Source of the DNA: Ruminiclostridium cellobioparum subsp. termitidis CT1112
GTDB lineage: Bacteria > Bacillota > Clostridia > Acetivibrionales > DSM-1351
Reading direction: 5' to 3'
DNA length: 64,000 nucleotides
Assembly: GCF_000350485.1 (NCBI RefSeq)
Contig: NZ_AORV01000052.1
Span: 1-64,000, forward strand
Part shown: positions 56,403-64,000 of the stretch, piece after piece
How positions within the stretch are numbered: position 1 is the first letter of the stretch
Layout of the letters: each line of letters starts with the position of its first letter
The notes under the pieces: model-generated
What the model was told of the DNA's origin: nothing
The model's input: the letters and a program-made list of their open reading frames with translations, nothing else
Databases searched by the model: none
Position numbers and translations under genes: made by a program

Positions 56403-56972
56403 TTAATTTTCAATGAGTCCCAGGGTTTTAAACAGCCGGGCCAATTTTTCAGGAACTGCACCGATAAGGTGTCCTGACAGTTCTTCCGGCGACGCTTTCA
56501 TGCCCTCCATCACCCATTTCACAGTCATGTAAATGGAGCCCTGGCAGTACATCTCCAGCAGGAACTGCATATCCTCCTCCAGAGGTTTCCCGGTTCTTTC
56601 CCGGATTCTATCTGTATAGAACTGCAATATCAGGTGGAAATCATATTCTTTAAGACAGTTTTGTTCGTCCAGCTTGAAGGCTTTTTTAAAGAATTCCTGC
56701 TCCTGCTTTATAAACCTGAACTTTTTGACGAGCCCCTCATAGATTGTAGCGCCTTTGCCCATTTGAGCAAAGGATTCAAGCAGCAGCATTTCAAAATACC
56801 GGTTTATCAAATCATACTTGTCCTGAAAATAACGGTAAAAGGTCTGCCTTGTAGTACCGCATACTTCCACAATTTGCTGCACAGTGATTTTTTCTATGGC
56901 GGTTGTTTTCATGCATTGCTTGATAGCCCCGGCCAACCGCTCTTTCATTTGAATCTGTTCTCTCCTGTCCAT
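56403..56972 (-). CDS. TetR family regulator
   Basis: A 189-residue regulator. The helix-turn-helix is KITVQQIVEVCGTTRQTFYRYF. The C-terminal ligand domain contains MEGMKASPEELSGHLIGA. The first Met is kept as start, though MKERLAGAIK nine residues in is possible. It lies 119 bases upstream of the alcohol dehydrogenase gene on the same strand, which makes that gene a probable target. Confidence 0.87.
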   Translation of the reverse strand: MDRREQIQMKERLAGAIKQCMKTTAIEKITVQQIVEVCGTTRQTFYRYFQDKYDLINRYFEMLLLESFAQMGKGATIYEGLVKKFRFIKQEQEFFKKAFKLDEQNCLKEYDFHLILQFYTDRIRERTGKPLEEDMQFLLEMYCQGSIYMTVKWVMEGMKASPEELSGHLIGAVPEKLARLFKTLGLIEN

Positions 56973-57013
56973 TACCCGTTACCCCACTTCAATCAAAATC
57001 AGTGATAAAAGGG

Positions 57014-57475
57014 TCATATCAACATATCTAATTTCTCTTTTTCCTTATCAAGTATTTCAATACACATTTTAAAAATTATTTTTTTTCTTTTATCATATTG
57101 TTGTGACGTCGAAAAAATATCCAATAGACATAATATATATATCACAACTCCGCAAAATAAAAGATAAATAAAAATAGTGCTTATCCCAATTTGCATAAGA
57201 GCTATCAAAATAAACATCAAAGCCAGTCCGGAAATAGTTAATGAGGATACTCCGCTCACCCTGGCTATAGAATCACTCGTATCCAGATTATCTATTTCAG
57301 ACGACAGGGTGATTTTTAACTTGTCATGATCGTCCAATTCAATCCTGTAAGTGTACATGAACAGCTGCAGCTTGACCATGACCCTGTCATACAAATATGA
57401 TAAATCATTAATATTTTCCTTACTCAATGCTTCAAGAGAAGCTTTCAGTTCGGAATAACAACCTGTTAACTCCAT
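57014..57475 (-). CDS. Small membrane protein of unknown function
   Basis: A 153-residue protein. The first 80 residues are mostly helical and soluble (Leu/Glu/Lys-rich). Two membrane helices follow (about residues 85-105 and 107-128: ALMFILIALMQIGISTIFIYL and the next), with a short charged tail. I do not recognise the family. It lies directly upstream of the TetR gene by 41 bases on the same strand, and the two could be co-transcribed. Confidence 0.6.
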   Translation of the reverse strand: MELTGCYSELKASLEALSKENINDLSYLYDRVMVKLQLFMYTYRIELDDHDKLKITLSSEIDNLDTSDSIARVSGVSSLTISGLALMFILIALMQIGISTIFIYLLFCGVVIYILCLLDIFSTSQQYDKRKKIIFKMCIEILDKEKEKLDMLI

Positions 57476-57803
57476 ATTAAAACTTCAGATATTATATATA
57501 TTAGATTCAGTATGTTATAATATCTGCCTCCTATGATAATATATAAAAGACGAATTTCTTTTCATTAAAGCTCCGAACAGATGGACGAAGACTAAAATTT
57601 CCCTAAAAAATTTTAAGCTCCTATTATATTATCGGAGTTATGATAAAGAAAATTAAGGAAAAAATATTATGTATAATAAAATCTCCTGAAAACAGCTAAA
57701 CTTCTGCCTTCAGGAGATAAATAATATTTATAAAATTATCTGTAACAATTAACCGTAATCATTATTTATTGTAATTATTAATTATAATCACTAACATGAA
57801 TCC
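57476..57803. other. Gene-free AT-rich spacer
   Basis: This 328-base gap between the small membrane protein and the radical SAM gene is AT-rich and holds a terminator hairpin (57681-57718). I see no gene, tRNA or further structure in it. The end near 57476-57560 may hold the promoter of the small membrane protein. Confidence 0.5.
57678..57720 (-). terminator. Terminator of the radical SAM gene
   Basis: A 10-bp perfect stem (ATCTCCTGAA at 57681-57690 with 57709-57718) lies after the radical SAM stop and runs into TTTTATTAT on the minus strand. Confidence 0.7.
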
Positions 57804-59222
57804 TCAGATTTCAGCTCCGGAGCCAAAACTGCAGCCTCTGCAGCACCCGCATTCAGTACAGCTCTTCTGCTTTGGAAAATCTTCATTCCTTCGCCATAAG
57901 TGTTCGGCTGCCACCGACCAGTTGTCGGCTGCCTCCCTGCATTTTCCGGCAAGCTCGGTTACATCCTCGGGAGCTCTCATATCCGTGGACACGGCTCCTG
58001 AGACTTCTACCATATCTATCAGCCTGTCGGGATTATCCAACAGGGGACAGGGTCTCAGAAGATTTTCATTAAAGGGCTGATTCCTGTAATATTGCATGAA
58101 CAACGGCGATTTCAGAGCCTCCAATAAAGTTTTATCCCGGATATTGGAGTCGGAATAGTGAATGAATGCACATGGCTCTATGTCTCCGTTTGCATTTATG
58201 TGGACATAATACCGTCCGCCGGCTACACACCCTCCTACGTACTCCCCGTCATTCCAGAAATCCAGTGTAAAAATGGATTTTGTGGACCTGAAGCTGCGTA
58301 TCTGCCGGTACATAAATTCCCGCTGCTCTGCCGTGACCATAAGATCAGTCGGCGCACCGGTTCCTATGGGCATATAGGTAAAGAACCATGCAAATTTTGC
58401 TCCAAGTGAAATCATTTCGTCGAAATATTCTTCACTGCCTATTATTTCAGTATTCTCACGGGTGTAGCAACAGGATACTCCGAACAGGAGCTTTTTATTT
58501 TTCAGTATTTTCATTGCTTCTGTGGCTGAATTATATACCCCTGATCCTCTCCGCGCATCCGTCTCCTTTTCAAAGCCTTCAATACTGATGGCCGGGATAA
58601 AATTTTTAACGCGAAGCATCTCATCTGCAAATTCTTCATCTATAAGTGTGCCGTTTGTAAAAGCTAAAAACAGACAGTCGCCATGTTTTTCGCATAAGCG
58701 GACAATATCCTTTTTTCTTACCAGAGGCTCTCCGCCGGAAAATAAAAAGGTGTAAACACCCATTTCCTTTGCCTGCAGGATAATGTCATCCATTAAATCA
58801 TAACTCATCTGGAGACCATTTTTGTACTCAGCCGCCCAGCAGCCTATGCAATTCAAGTTGCATGCCGTGGTGGGGTCCATCAGTATGGTCCATGGTATGT
58901 TGCAATTGTTAGCTTCTCTGGTTTTATCCTGTTTTGGACTACCTATTATTGTGGAATTGATGACGAGATTTTCAAAGACCTTTCTGCGCACTCCTTTGTC
59001 TATATCAGTCCAAAGACTCATTATTAATTTATACCAGTTTCCCTCTTTATCCTCCATAGCATTCCTAACAGTTTTAACCTGTCCCTTGACAATTTTGGTT
59101 TTGTCAAATTTCTCAATCCACTTTAGAATTGCAGGTATGCTTTTTACAGGGTCGCTTTCCATATATTTAAGAACTTTTTTAATAAAGAGAATCTTAAAAA
59201 AGTTTTTTATTTTTTGAAACAT
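57804..59222 (-). CDS. Radical SAM protein with SPASM-like C-terminus
   Basis: A 472-residue enzyme. The N-terminal 110 residues are helical and basic. The SAM cluster motif CxxxCxxC is in TACNLNCIGCWAAEY (about residue 115), followed by FLFSGGEPLVRKKDI. The later Cys residues (GGCVAGGRYYVHINANGDIEPCAFIHYSD) match a SPASM-type auxiliary site, interrupted here as GGCVAGGRYYVHINA and NGDIEPCAFIHYSD. The last 20 residues are unusually Cys-rich (CTECGCCRGCSFGSG), perhaps a further cluster site. No precursor peptide or other maturation gene is near. The reaction is unknown. A CCGGAGG site precedes ATG. Confidence 0.85.
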   Translation of the reverse strand: MFQKIKNFFKILFIKKVLKYMESDPVKSIPAILKWIEKFDKTKIVKGQVKTVRNAMEDKEGNWYKLIMSLWTDIDKGVRRKVFENLVINSTIIGSPKQDKTREANNCNIPWTILMDPTTACNLNCIGCWAAEYKNGLQMSYDLMDDIILQAKEMGVYTFLFSGGEPLVRKKDIVRLCEKHGDCLFLAFTNGTLIDEEFADEMLRVKNFIPAISIEGFEKETDARRGSGVYNSATEAMKILKNKKLLFGVSCCYTRENTEIIGSEEYFDEMISLGAKFAWFFTYMPIGTGAPTDLMVTAEQREFMYRQIRSFRSTKSIFTLDFWNDGEYVGGCVAGGRYYVHINANGDIEPCAFIHYSDSNIRDKTLLEALKSPLFMQYYRNQPFNENLLRPCPLLDNPDRLIDMVEVSGAVSTDMRAPEDVTELAGKCREAADNWSVAAEHLWRRNEDFPKQKSCTECGCCRGCSFGSGAEI

Positions 59223-59416
59223 GATGAAATACCTCCGGAGACATATATTACTGTATCATATGCATAGGAGGTATGAAACGTCACAAAACCAGGAACAATT
59301 TTACATTTAATCCCATATATCAGTTTACATAATCTTAAATTATTGCACCCTGTCATTGATCAAAGCATAATATATTATAGTATATTATGGAACAATATGC
59401 AGGAGATTCGATAAAT

Positions 59417-59830
59417 ATGAAGTATATAAAACTGCTTATTTTATTTGCAATCGGAGGATTTTTCTACTATTTTATTGAACGTATGTATAATGGATACTCC
59501 GCATGGCCCATGATCATTGTGGGCGGTGTCTGTTTTGTACTCATAGGGCTGATAAACGAACTTTTCACATGGTCGATACCCTTATGGCTGCAAGGCATTA
59601 TATCAGCTGTTATGGTTACCGTCGTAGAATATGTAAGCGGCGTTATCTTAAATATATGGCTGAAGCTGAATATATGGGATTACAGCAATTTACCGTACAA
59701 TCTTCACGGACAGATCTGTCTTTACTATGGAGTTCTTTGGATTTTTATAAGCCTTGGAGCTATTATTTTTGATGATTGGCTCCGGTATTGGCTTTTTGAC
59801 GAGGAAAAACCCAAATACAAGTTGTTTTAA
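59417..59830 (+). CDS. CmpB-like small membrane protein (putative ABC permease family)
   Basis: A 137-residue membrane protein with four predicted helices. I chose the ATG at 59417 because AGGAGATTC precedes it; a start at 59387 has none. The patterns FYYFIERMYNGYSAW, EYVSGVILNIWLKLNIWDYS and YGVLWIFISL match the family annotated as ABC_trans_CmpB, often called putative ABC permeases although no ATPase partner is known here. The function is not established. It is one of few plus-strand genes in this part. Confidence 0.8.
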   Translation: MKYIKLLILFAIGGFFYYFIERMYNGYSAWPMIIVGGVCFVLIGLINELFTWSIPLWLQGIISAVMVTVVEYVSGVILNIWLKLNIWDYSNLPYNLHGQICLYYGVLWIFISLGAIIFDDWLRYWLFDEEKPKYKLF

Positions 59831-59879
59831 ACCGGTTGTCTTAACCGTGCCGGGGAACCGGGTATGCCGGAAAGGACAA

Positions 59880-59915
59880 GAGCATCCAAACCGCTCTCAA
59901 GCCGTCTGGATGCTC
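59880..59915. terminator. Hairpin between convergent genes
   Basis: A 9-bp perfect stem (GAGCATCCA with TGGATGCTC) lies between the stop of the CmpB-like gene and the stop of the 57-residue gene. No strong T-run follows on either strand. Confidence 0.45.
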
Positions 59916-59934
59916 CCATGTTTGAAACTATGTC

Positions 59935-60108
59935 TTATTCAATGTTGATGTTCAAATCCTGACTCTTCTTTTTCTCAAGTAATTTCTTGGCGATATATAC
60001 TGCACCCCCGGTACCAATGGCAGTTGCTCCGCCTAACAGGCATCCTTTGGCAACATCATTTTTCCGGACTGCCTGGCTTAAGCTTAACATTAATTTTAAA
60101 AATTCCAT
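59935..60108 (-). CDS. 57-residue glycine-rich small membrane-associated protein
   Basis: A small gene of 57 residues. ATG at 60108 follows GGAGGG at good distance. The sequence has a charged amphipathic start (MEFLKLMLSLSQAVRKND), a Gly-rich hydrophobic helix (KGCLLGGATAIGTGGAVYIA) and a basic-acidic tail (KKLLEKKKSQDLNINIE). The GxxxG pattern suggests helix packing in a membrane. No homologue comes to mind. It lies 47 bases before the next minus-strand stop and may be transcribed alone. The ribosome binding site and codon use support a real gene. Confidence 0.65.
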   Translation of the reverse strand: MEFLKLMLSLSQAVRKNDVAKGCLLGGATAIGTGGAVYIAKKLLEKKKSQDLNINIE

Positions 60109-60155
60109 TTGTTTACCCTCCAGATAAATGTAATTAATGTAATTAATACATTATA

Positions 60156-61457
60156 TTAATCTTTATCTGAATCAGTGAACATAATTGTGAATTGTTCCAT
60201 TCTCTGGTTCTGATTGCGGTAAAACACGGCAGTCGCCAGGACACCCAACAGCAGCAGTGAAATACTCAGAACAAAGGGCAATGCCCTGGAGATATCACTC
60301 AGCAGTCCGCCTATGTATCCAAATGGGACGCTCACCAGCATAACCACCGTCTGAAGCAAAGCCATAATTCCCGAACGCTCCTCGGGATTGACATGTATGG
60401 CAACCAGCGACTCCCTGAGTGTGCTTAATACGGCCGAGCCCAGAGCTTCAAACAATATGGACACCGAGAGTATTACATATCCCCAAACTCCGGTGTTTGA
60501 TATGGTAATCAACAATACACAGCTGATAATTGCGCTGAAAAATCCCCCGTATAGCGGCCATTTAAGATTTGATTGCTTGATTCGTGAAATTATCGTGAAA
60601 AAAAGCAGGATAGCCAGCATGCTCCGTACCATCGGAAAGATAGGCAGCAGCGTATCGGGAACTCCAATACGGCGGGATGCAATAATCTGCCAGAAGGTCA
60701 TTCCAATCATTGCTACAATCTCAACCAGCACGCTGATAATTATGGCAAATATCGTACCCTGGGAGGCAAGTATCATGCGTGCCGCTCCTCTGTATCCCGA
60801 CAGCATTTCTCCCCATGACTTTTTCCGGGCCGCCTCACGCCTGACTTTTCCAATAGCCGTTTCTGTAGAAAATTTGTACAGAATGAGCAGTTTTACCGTC
60901 ATAATAATGAAAGCATTGATATAGAGTATTCTTATGGCCGGTGTCAATGTCAGCCTGGCAACCAAAATCGAAGATATTGGCGCAAAGAGCGCCGAGAGAT
61001 TTCCGCAGATGATGACCCATGAGTAGATATGCGTTATCTTATCCCTTGGTGCGTCCTCCACCAGCAGGCAGTCCCATGATACCGTGGTTATCTTCATTGT
61101 ACCGTTTAGCAGTGCCGCCACGGCAAAGAACCAGAAGCCCTGACTGGATGCCCATATCAGACAGGGCAGGCTCCATGCCAGGAAGTCAAATACCATGGTG
61201 CTCAACCTGCGCCCCATCTTATCGATGATGATACCGGACAGGAAGGCAAACACCATTTGAGAAAACATATAAATCGATGTAACTATTCCCACCTGTATGT
61301 CGCTCATGCCGAAGGTCAGCATGTATACCGTGGCATATGGCAAACAGAGATTCATTGACAGCCCCCACATGGGTTCTGTGTATACACAAGCCCGGGGATT
61401 GCCGCGAAGTTCCACAAGTGTACGCAATAAATGGTGCTTTAATAAGAAATTTTTCAT
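60156..61457 (-). CDS. MFS transporter
   Basis: A 433-residue membrane protein with 12 predicted helices. The helix 2-3 loop motif is IIIDKMGRRLSTMVFD, and the central loop is basic (RREAARKKSWGEML). AGGAGGG precedes ATG. The gene lies alone between the 57-residue gene and a glycosidase. No substrate can be predicted; a drug or sugar efflux role is equally possible. Confidence 0.85.
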   Translation of the reverse strand: MKNFLLKHHLLRTLVELRGNPRACVYTEPMWGLSMNLCLPYATVYMLTFGMSDIQVGIVTSIYMFSQMVFAFLSGIIIDKMGRRLSTMVFDFLAWSLPCLIWASSQGFWFFAVAALLNGTMKITTVSWDCLLVEDAPRDKITHIYSWVIICGNLSALFAPISSILVARLTLTPAIRILYINAFIIMTVKLLILYKFSTETAIGKVRREAARKKSWGEMLSGYRGAARMILASQGTIFAIIISVLVEIVAMIGMTFWQIIASRRIGVPDTLLPIFPMVRSMLAILLFFTIISRIKQSNLKWPLYGGFFSAIISCVLLITISNTGVWGYVILSVSILFEALGSAVLSTLRESLVAIHVNPEERSGIMALLQTVVMLVSVPFGYIGGLLSDISRALPFVLSISLLLLGVLATAVFYRNQNQRMEQFTIMFTDSDKD

Positions 61458-61596
61458 ATTCCCTCCTGGACAATATAAGAAACACCTGAATTATTACATA
61501 AGATAGGGGGCCTGTCAACCGATAGCCCCTCTAAATTTCCAGCATATTGCCGCCCCTGCACTTCAGCGCTGAAAATAATATGCCGGGTAACAATCT

Positions 61597-61639
61597 AAAG
61601 GGAGAACTGCCACTTTAAGTGGTTTGCAGTTCTCCCTTT
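61597..61639 (-). terminator. Terminator of the TIM-barrel glycosidase gene
   Basis: A 14-bp outer stem (AAAGGGAGAACTGC with GCAGTTCTCCCTTT) with an inner CACTT/AAGTG pairing follows the glycosidase stop. It is followed by short T-runs on both strands. Confidence 0.7.
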
Positions 61640-61676
61640 TCTTTAACGCTCTGACGTTGATTTCTTCTATAACTAA

Positions 61677-62669
61677 TCATATCCCCAGTTCCTGTATTAA
61701 TTTTTTAAATGTATAGTAAGCCGGTTTGGGCGTATAATCATCCCGCATAATGCCATACTGATGAAAGAGATCGTCTTTGGAACTGTCTGCATCCCGCAGC
61801 CCAAAAAGTTCAAAGTGAGATATATTCAGCTCTTGCCGTAAATCATATATTGTTTGTACAACTGTCTCAAGAACTTTGGTTTGATGCTCATAAGGTCTCT
61901 CTATATTTGTAATGGGGTTCTTACCCGTAGGCCATCCATTCTCAGTAATACGTATAGGGACTGAAGCCGGTATACCGGCTTCGGCAAGGTCTTTTTCCCT
62001 TAGACTGCGGAGCGTATGTTCTACTGAAACCGGTATATCACTCAAATCGAGAGGTTGTTCTTCAAATACGTCCACATAAAAGTTATGTCCGACAAAATCC
62101 ACCGAATCTATAAATGTTTTTCCTCCGGCTTTTGAGATGTTTTCCCAAAAATGAGGCACTGCCGCCGGACTCTCCGGAACGGAGCCAAATCCAATCTTTA
62201 TGGGCAGCCCGGACTTCTGTGTTTCTTTCTTTGCCGTAATAACTCCTTCTATTAATGCTTGCATTATATATGGTTTTGAACCTTCCATAAACGACAAATT
62301 GGGTTCATTCGTAATTTGAAGAGAAGCCAAATGAGAACCGTATCTGTTAATGACTTTTCGAATAAACCCAAGCCAGTTGTCAAGTTCTATACCTGCCTCC
62401 TGATGGTTGGTCCAATCTCCGCATCCTATGGTCAAGTCCCCCAATAACCCGGCCTTAAGATAGCCATCCGCATTTGATAACATTTTTGCTTCCCATTCCT
62501 TTGTGTAAATGAGATAATTTCTTGGAAACAGCTTTTTAGAATCACCTCGAAGGTCCCGGAGAACAAGTTGAATTTTTTCATAATTATCTTCCGGCCCCAC
62601 AGCCAAACCGAAAGGCGTACCTGCCGCGCTTAGTGGGTAAATCCCAAATGTTAATCCTGACAAAGCCAT
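61677..62669 (-). CDS. Clan GH-A type TIM-barrel glycosidase, intracellular
   Basis: A 330-residue protein. The acid/base Glu is in LQITNEPNLSF (about residue 123) and the nucleophile Glu in IRITENGWPTG (about residue 245), the spacing expected for clan GH-A enzymes. Other barrel strands are visible (IDSVDFVGHNFYVDV). No signal peptide is present, so it should act inside the cell. The family number cannot be fixed; GH5, GH39 and GH17-like groups are possible. Neighbours give no substrate clue. Confidence 0.7.
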   Translation of the reverse strand: MALSGLTFGIYPLSAAGTPFGLAVGPEDNYEKIQLVLRDLRGDSKKLFPRNYLIYTKEWEAKMLSNADGYLKAGLLGDLTIGCGDWTNHQEAGIELDNWLGFIRKVINRYGSHLASLQITNEPNLSFMEGSKPYIMQALIEGVITAKKETQKSGLPIKIGFGSVPESPAAVPHFWENISKAGGKTFIDSVDFVGHNFYVDVFEEQPLDLSDIPVSVEHTLRSLREKDLAEAGIPASVPIRITENGWPTGKNPITNIERPYEHQTKVLETVVQTIYDLRQELNISHFELFGLRDADSSKDDLFHQYGIMRDDYTPKPAYYTFKKLIQELGI

Positions 62670-62845
62670 AATGTTTAACTCCTGTTTCTTATATTTTTAA
62701 TCCTGCTGGAAAATACTTTTCAATATATTATACCCCAACATCACGTTATAGAACATCTATCAACCTGTTAAATACATTAATTGCAGGTTGGTGAAACTCT
62801 TAAAATTCTGATATTGCATGAGCGTAAACATGCTTTATGAAATAA

Positions 62846-62882
62846 AAGCGTACCTGCCGGCATAATGCCAATGGATACGCTT
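62846..62882 (-). terminator. Terminator of the ABC exporter gene
   Basis: A hairpin (AAGCGTACC-type arm at 62846 with GGATACGCTT at 62873-62882, and an inner TGCCGGCATAATGCCA stem) follows the exporter stop by about 80 bases and runs into TTTTATTT on the minus strand. Confidence 0.65.
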
Positions 62883-62960
62883 GTGTGCGGTATATTTCTT
62901 TTCTTGGTTAGTGATGAAGCCAAGCCTGTTTCAAATGGAAATGCTTATTTTCCTCATCAA

Positions 62961-64000
62961 TCATGCCGCGTTTCCGGCAAACTGGCTGTTGTAAATATCC
63001 GCATATGTGCCGTTTTGCGCCAGCAATTCCCTATGCGTACCCGTTTCTACAATATCTCCTTTATCCATTACGAGGATGCGGTCGGCGTCGTAGATGGTGG
63101 AGAGCCGGTGAGCTACCACAAAACTGGTACGGCCTTTCAGGAGGCGCTTCATGGCCTGCTGAATAACAAGCTCTGTGCGGCTGTCAACATTGGAGGTGGC
63201 CTCATCCAGAATCAGAATCTCCGGGTCGGAGACAAATGCCCGCGCAATGGTGATAAGCTGTCGCTGTCCCTGCGAGATATTGCCCGCGTCCTCATTCAAT
63301 ACCGTGTTGTACCCATCCGGCAGCTTTTGAATGAAATCGTCGGCATAGGCAGCTTTAGCAGCGGCATAAATCTGTTCGTCGGTGGCGCTCTCGTTTCCGT
63401 ATTTGATATTATCATAAATTGTACCGGAAAAGAGCCATGTGTCCTGCAGCACCATGCCGATGCGCCTTCTCAAAGTCTGCCTCTCCACATTGCGGATATC
63501 CTCACCGTCTATGCGCAGGCTGCCGTCCTGGATTTCATAAAAACGCTCCAGCAGGTTGATAAGCGTAGTCTTGCCTGCGCCGGTATGTCCGACAATAGCC
63601 ACCATCTGGCCATCCTCCACTTCCATGCTGAAATCTGTCATCAGCGGCGTGTCGGTGTAGCTGAATTTTACATGTTCAAACACAACTTTAGCGATTTCAT
63701 CCTCATGTTTTGCATATTCGGTTTTTGTTTCAGACATTTCCTCGGCATCCAGCATTTCAAACACACGCTCGGCGGAGGCAATCATGGACAGAATACTGCT
63801 CCAAATCTGTGAAAACTGCATCAGCGGCTGGCTAAACTGGAGAGAATATTGTAAAAACGCCTGCATGTTACCAATTGTAATGGCGCCTGATACCACGTTT
63901 ACACAGCCGACAGCGGCGATCAGAACATAAATGATGTTTTGCACCAGCAGCATGCCCGGCATGCTGATACCACCTATAAAGCGTGCTTTCCAGCCGGTTT
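62961..64000 (-). CDS. ABC exporter, fused membrane and ATPase domains (5' end beyond window)
   Basis: The last 346 residues of an ABC exporter half-transporter. The frame stays open to the right edge (GWKARFIGGIS before the first Met at 63962), so the gene starts outside the window. A final part of the membrane domain is followed by the ATPase domain: Walker A VGHTGAGKTTLINLLERF, Q-loop GMVLQDTWLFSG, signature NISQGQRQLITIARAF, Walker B EILILDEATSNVD and switch His in VVAHRLST. It resembles MdlB/MsbA-type multidrug exporters, which often work as pairs with a second half encoded next door, likely downstream of the missing end. Confidence 0.9.
   Translation of the reverse strand, partial: TGWKARFIGGISMPGMLLVQNIIYVLIAAVGCVNVVSGAITIGNMQAFLQYSLQFSQPLMQFSQIWSSILSMIASAERVFEMLDAEEMSETKTEYAKHEDEIAKVVFEHVKFSYTDTPLMTDFSMEVEDGQMVAIVGHTGAGKTTLINLLERFYEIQDGSLRIDGEDIRNVERQTLRRRIGMVLQDTWLFSGTIYDNIKYGNESATDEQIYAAAKAAYADDFIQKLPDGYNTVLNEDAGNISQGQRQLITIARAFVSDPEILILDEATSNVDSRTELVIQQAMKRLLKGRTSFVVAHRLSTIYDADRILVMDKGDIVETGTHRELLAQNGTYADIYNSQFAGNAA

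Noticed and set aside
57476-57803. A RiPP precursor peptide next to the radical SAM gene
   Set aside because: I found no short frame with a ribosome binding site and leader-core pattern in the spacer on either strand.
62865-63812. A 315-codon open frame on the plus strand
   Set aside because: It is antisense to the ABC exporter ATPase domain, where Walker and signature motifs are intact on the minus strand.

Overview
The window looks like a chromosome segment of a mesophilic, plant-fibre-degrading Clostridium, probably of the Ruminiclostridium/Acetivibrio (cellulosome-forming) group. The reasons are the AT-leaning DNA, strong GGAGG ribosome binding sites, LplABC-type sugar transport with a YesMN two-component system, and a secreted GH11 xylanase that ends in a type I dockerin. 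I see no rRNA, tRNA, CRISPR array, transposase or phage genes. Most genes lie on the minus strand.

Layout. 0.2-2.1 kb: a coiled-coil protein, a small WYL-like protein and an AIM24 protein. 2.2-15 kb: an oligosaccharide-use locus with two paralogous GH31 alpha-glycosidases, a GH36-like gene cut down to its N-terminal domain, an AraC regulator, an LplBC-type ABC importer with its lipoprotein binding protein, and a YesN/YesM pair whose kinase carries a frameshift in the ATPase region. 15-17.6 kb: an MFS transporter and GMP reductase. 17.6-18.27 kb: a long branched palindromic repeat. 18.3-33.5 kb: a 15-gene minus-strand biosynthetic operon. 33.7-34.5 kb: a GAF/LuxR regulator split at an A9 run. 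34.8-45.5 kb: a lipoprotein, tRNA-dihydrouridine synthase, M29 aminopeptidase, CE7 esterase, YczE-like membrane protein, GH3 glycosidase with a divergent AraC regulator, a chemotaxis receptor and an NAD-dependent epimerase. 45.7-45.8 kb: a second copy of the palindromic repeat. 45.9-51.4 kb: hypA, a 900-residue Fe-S/FAD oxidoreductase, hypB, an unknown membrane protein and a TetR regulator. 51.6-64 kb: uridine kinase, MATE pump, the dockerin xylanase, iron alcohol dehydrogenase with TetR regulator, a radical SAM protein, small membrane proteins, an MFS protein, a TIM-barrel glycosidase and an ABC exporter cut by the window edge.

The main candidate for an undescribed system is the 18.3-33.5 kb operon. 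It has the core parts of the butirosin side-chain pathway: an acyl carrier protein (BtrI-like), an ATP-grasp ligase (BtrJ-like), a PLP decarboxylase (BtrK-like) and a BtrH-family acyltransferase. It adds a second carrier protein, a second BtrH paralogue, an ANL acid:carrier ligase, a type II thioesterase, a GT-B glycosyltransferase, a thymidylate-kinase-like enzyme, a nucleotidyltransferase-fold protein, a membrane-anchored 5'-nucleotidase and an ABC-2 exporter. No aminocyclitol genes are present, so the product is not butirosin. I infer a non-ribosomal, thiotemplated product in which two carrier-bound acyl groups, one perhaps a decarboxylated amino acid such as GABA, are transferred to an acceptor that is glycosylated, possibly phosphorylated for self-protection, exported, and dephosphorylated outside the cell.

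Other points of interest are a duplicated leader hairpin with a possible Shine-Dalgarno switch in front of the first GH31 gene, the two copies of the palindromic repeat, the two frameshifted regulators, the truncated GH36 gene, and the hypAB genes that flank an oxidoreductase without hydrogenase genes.
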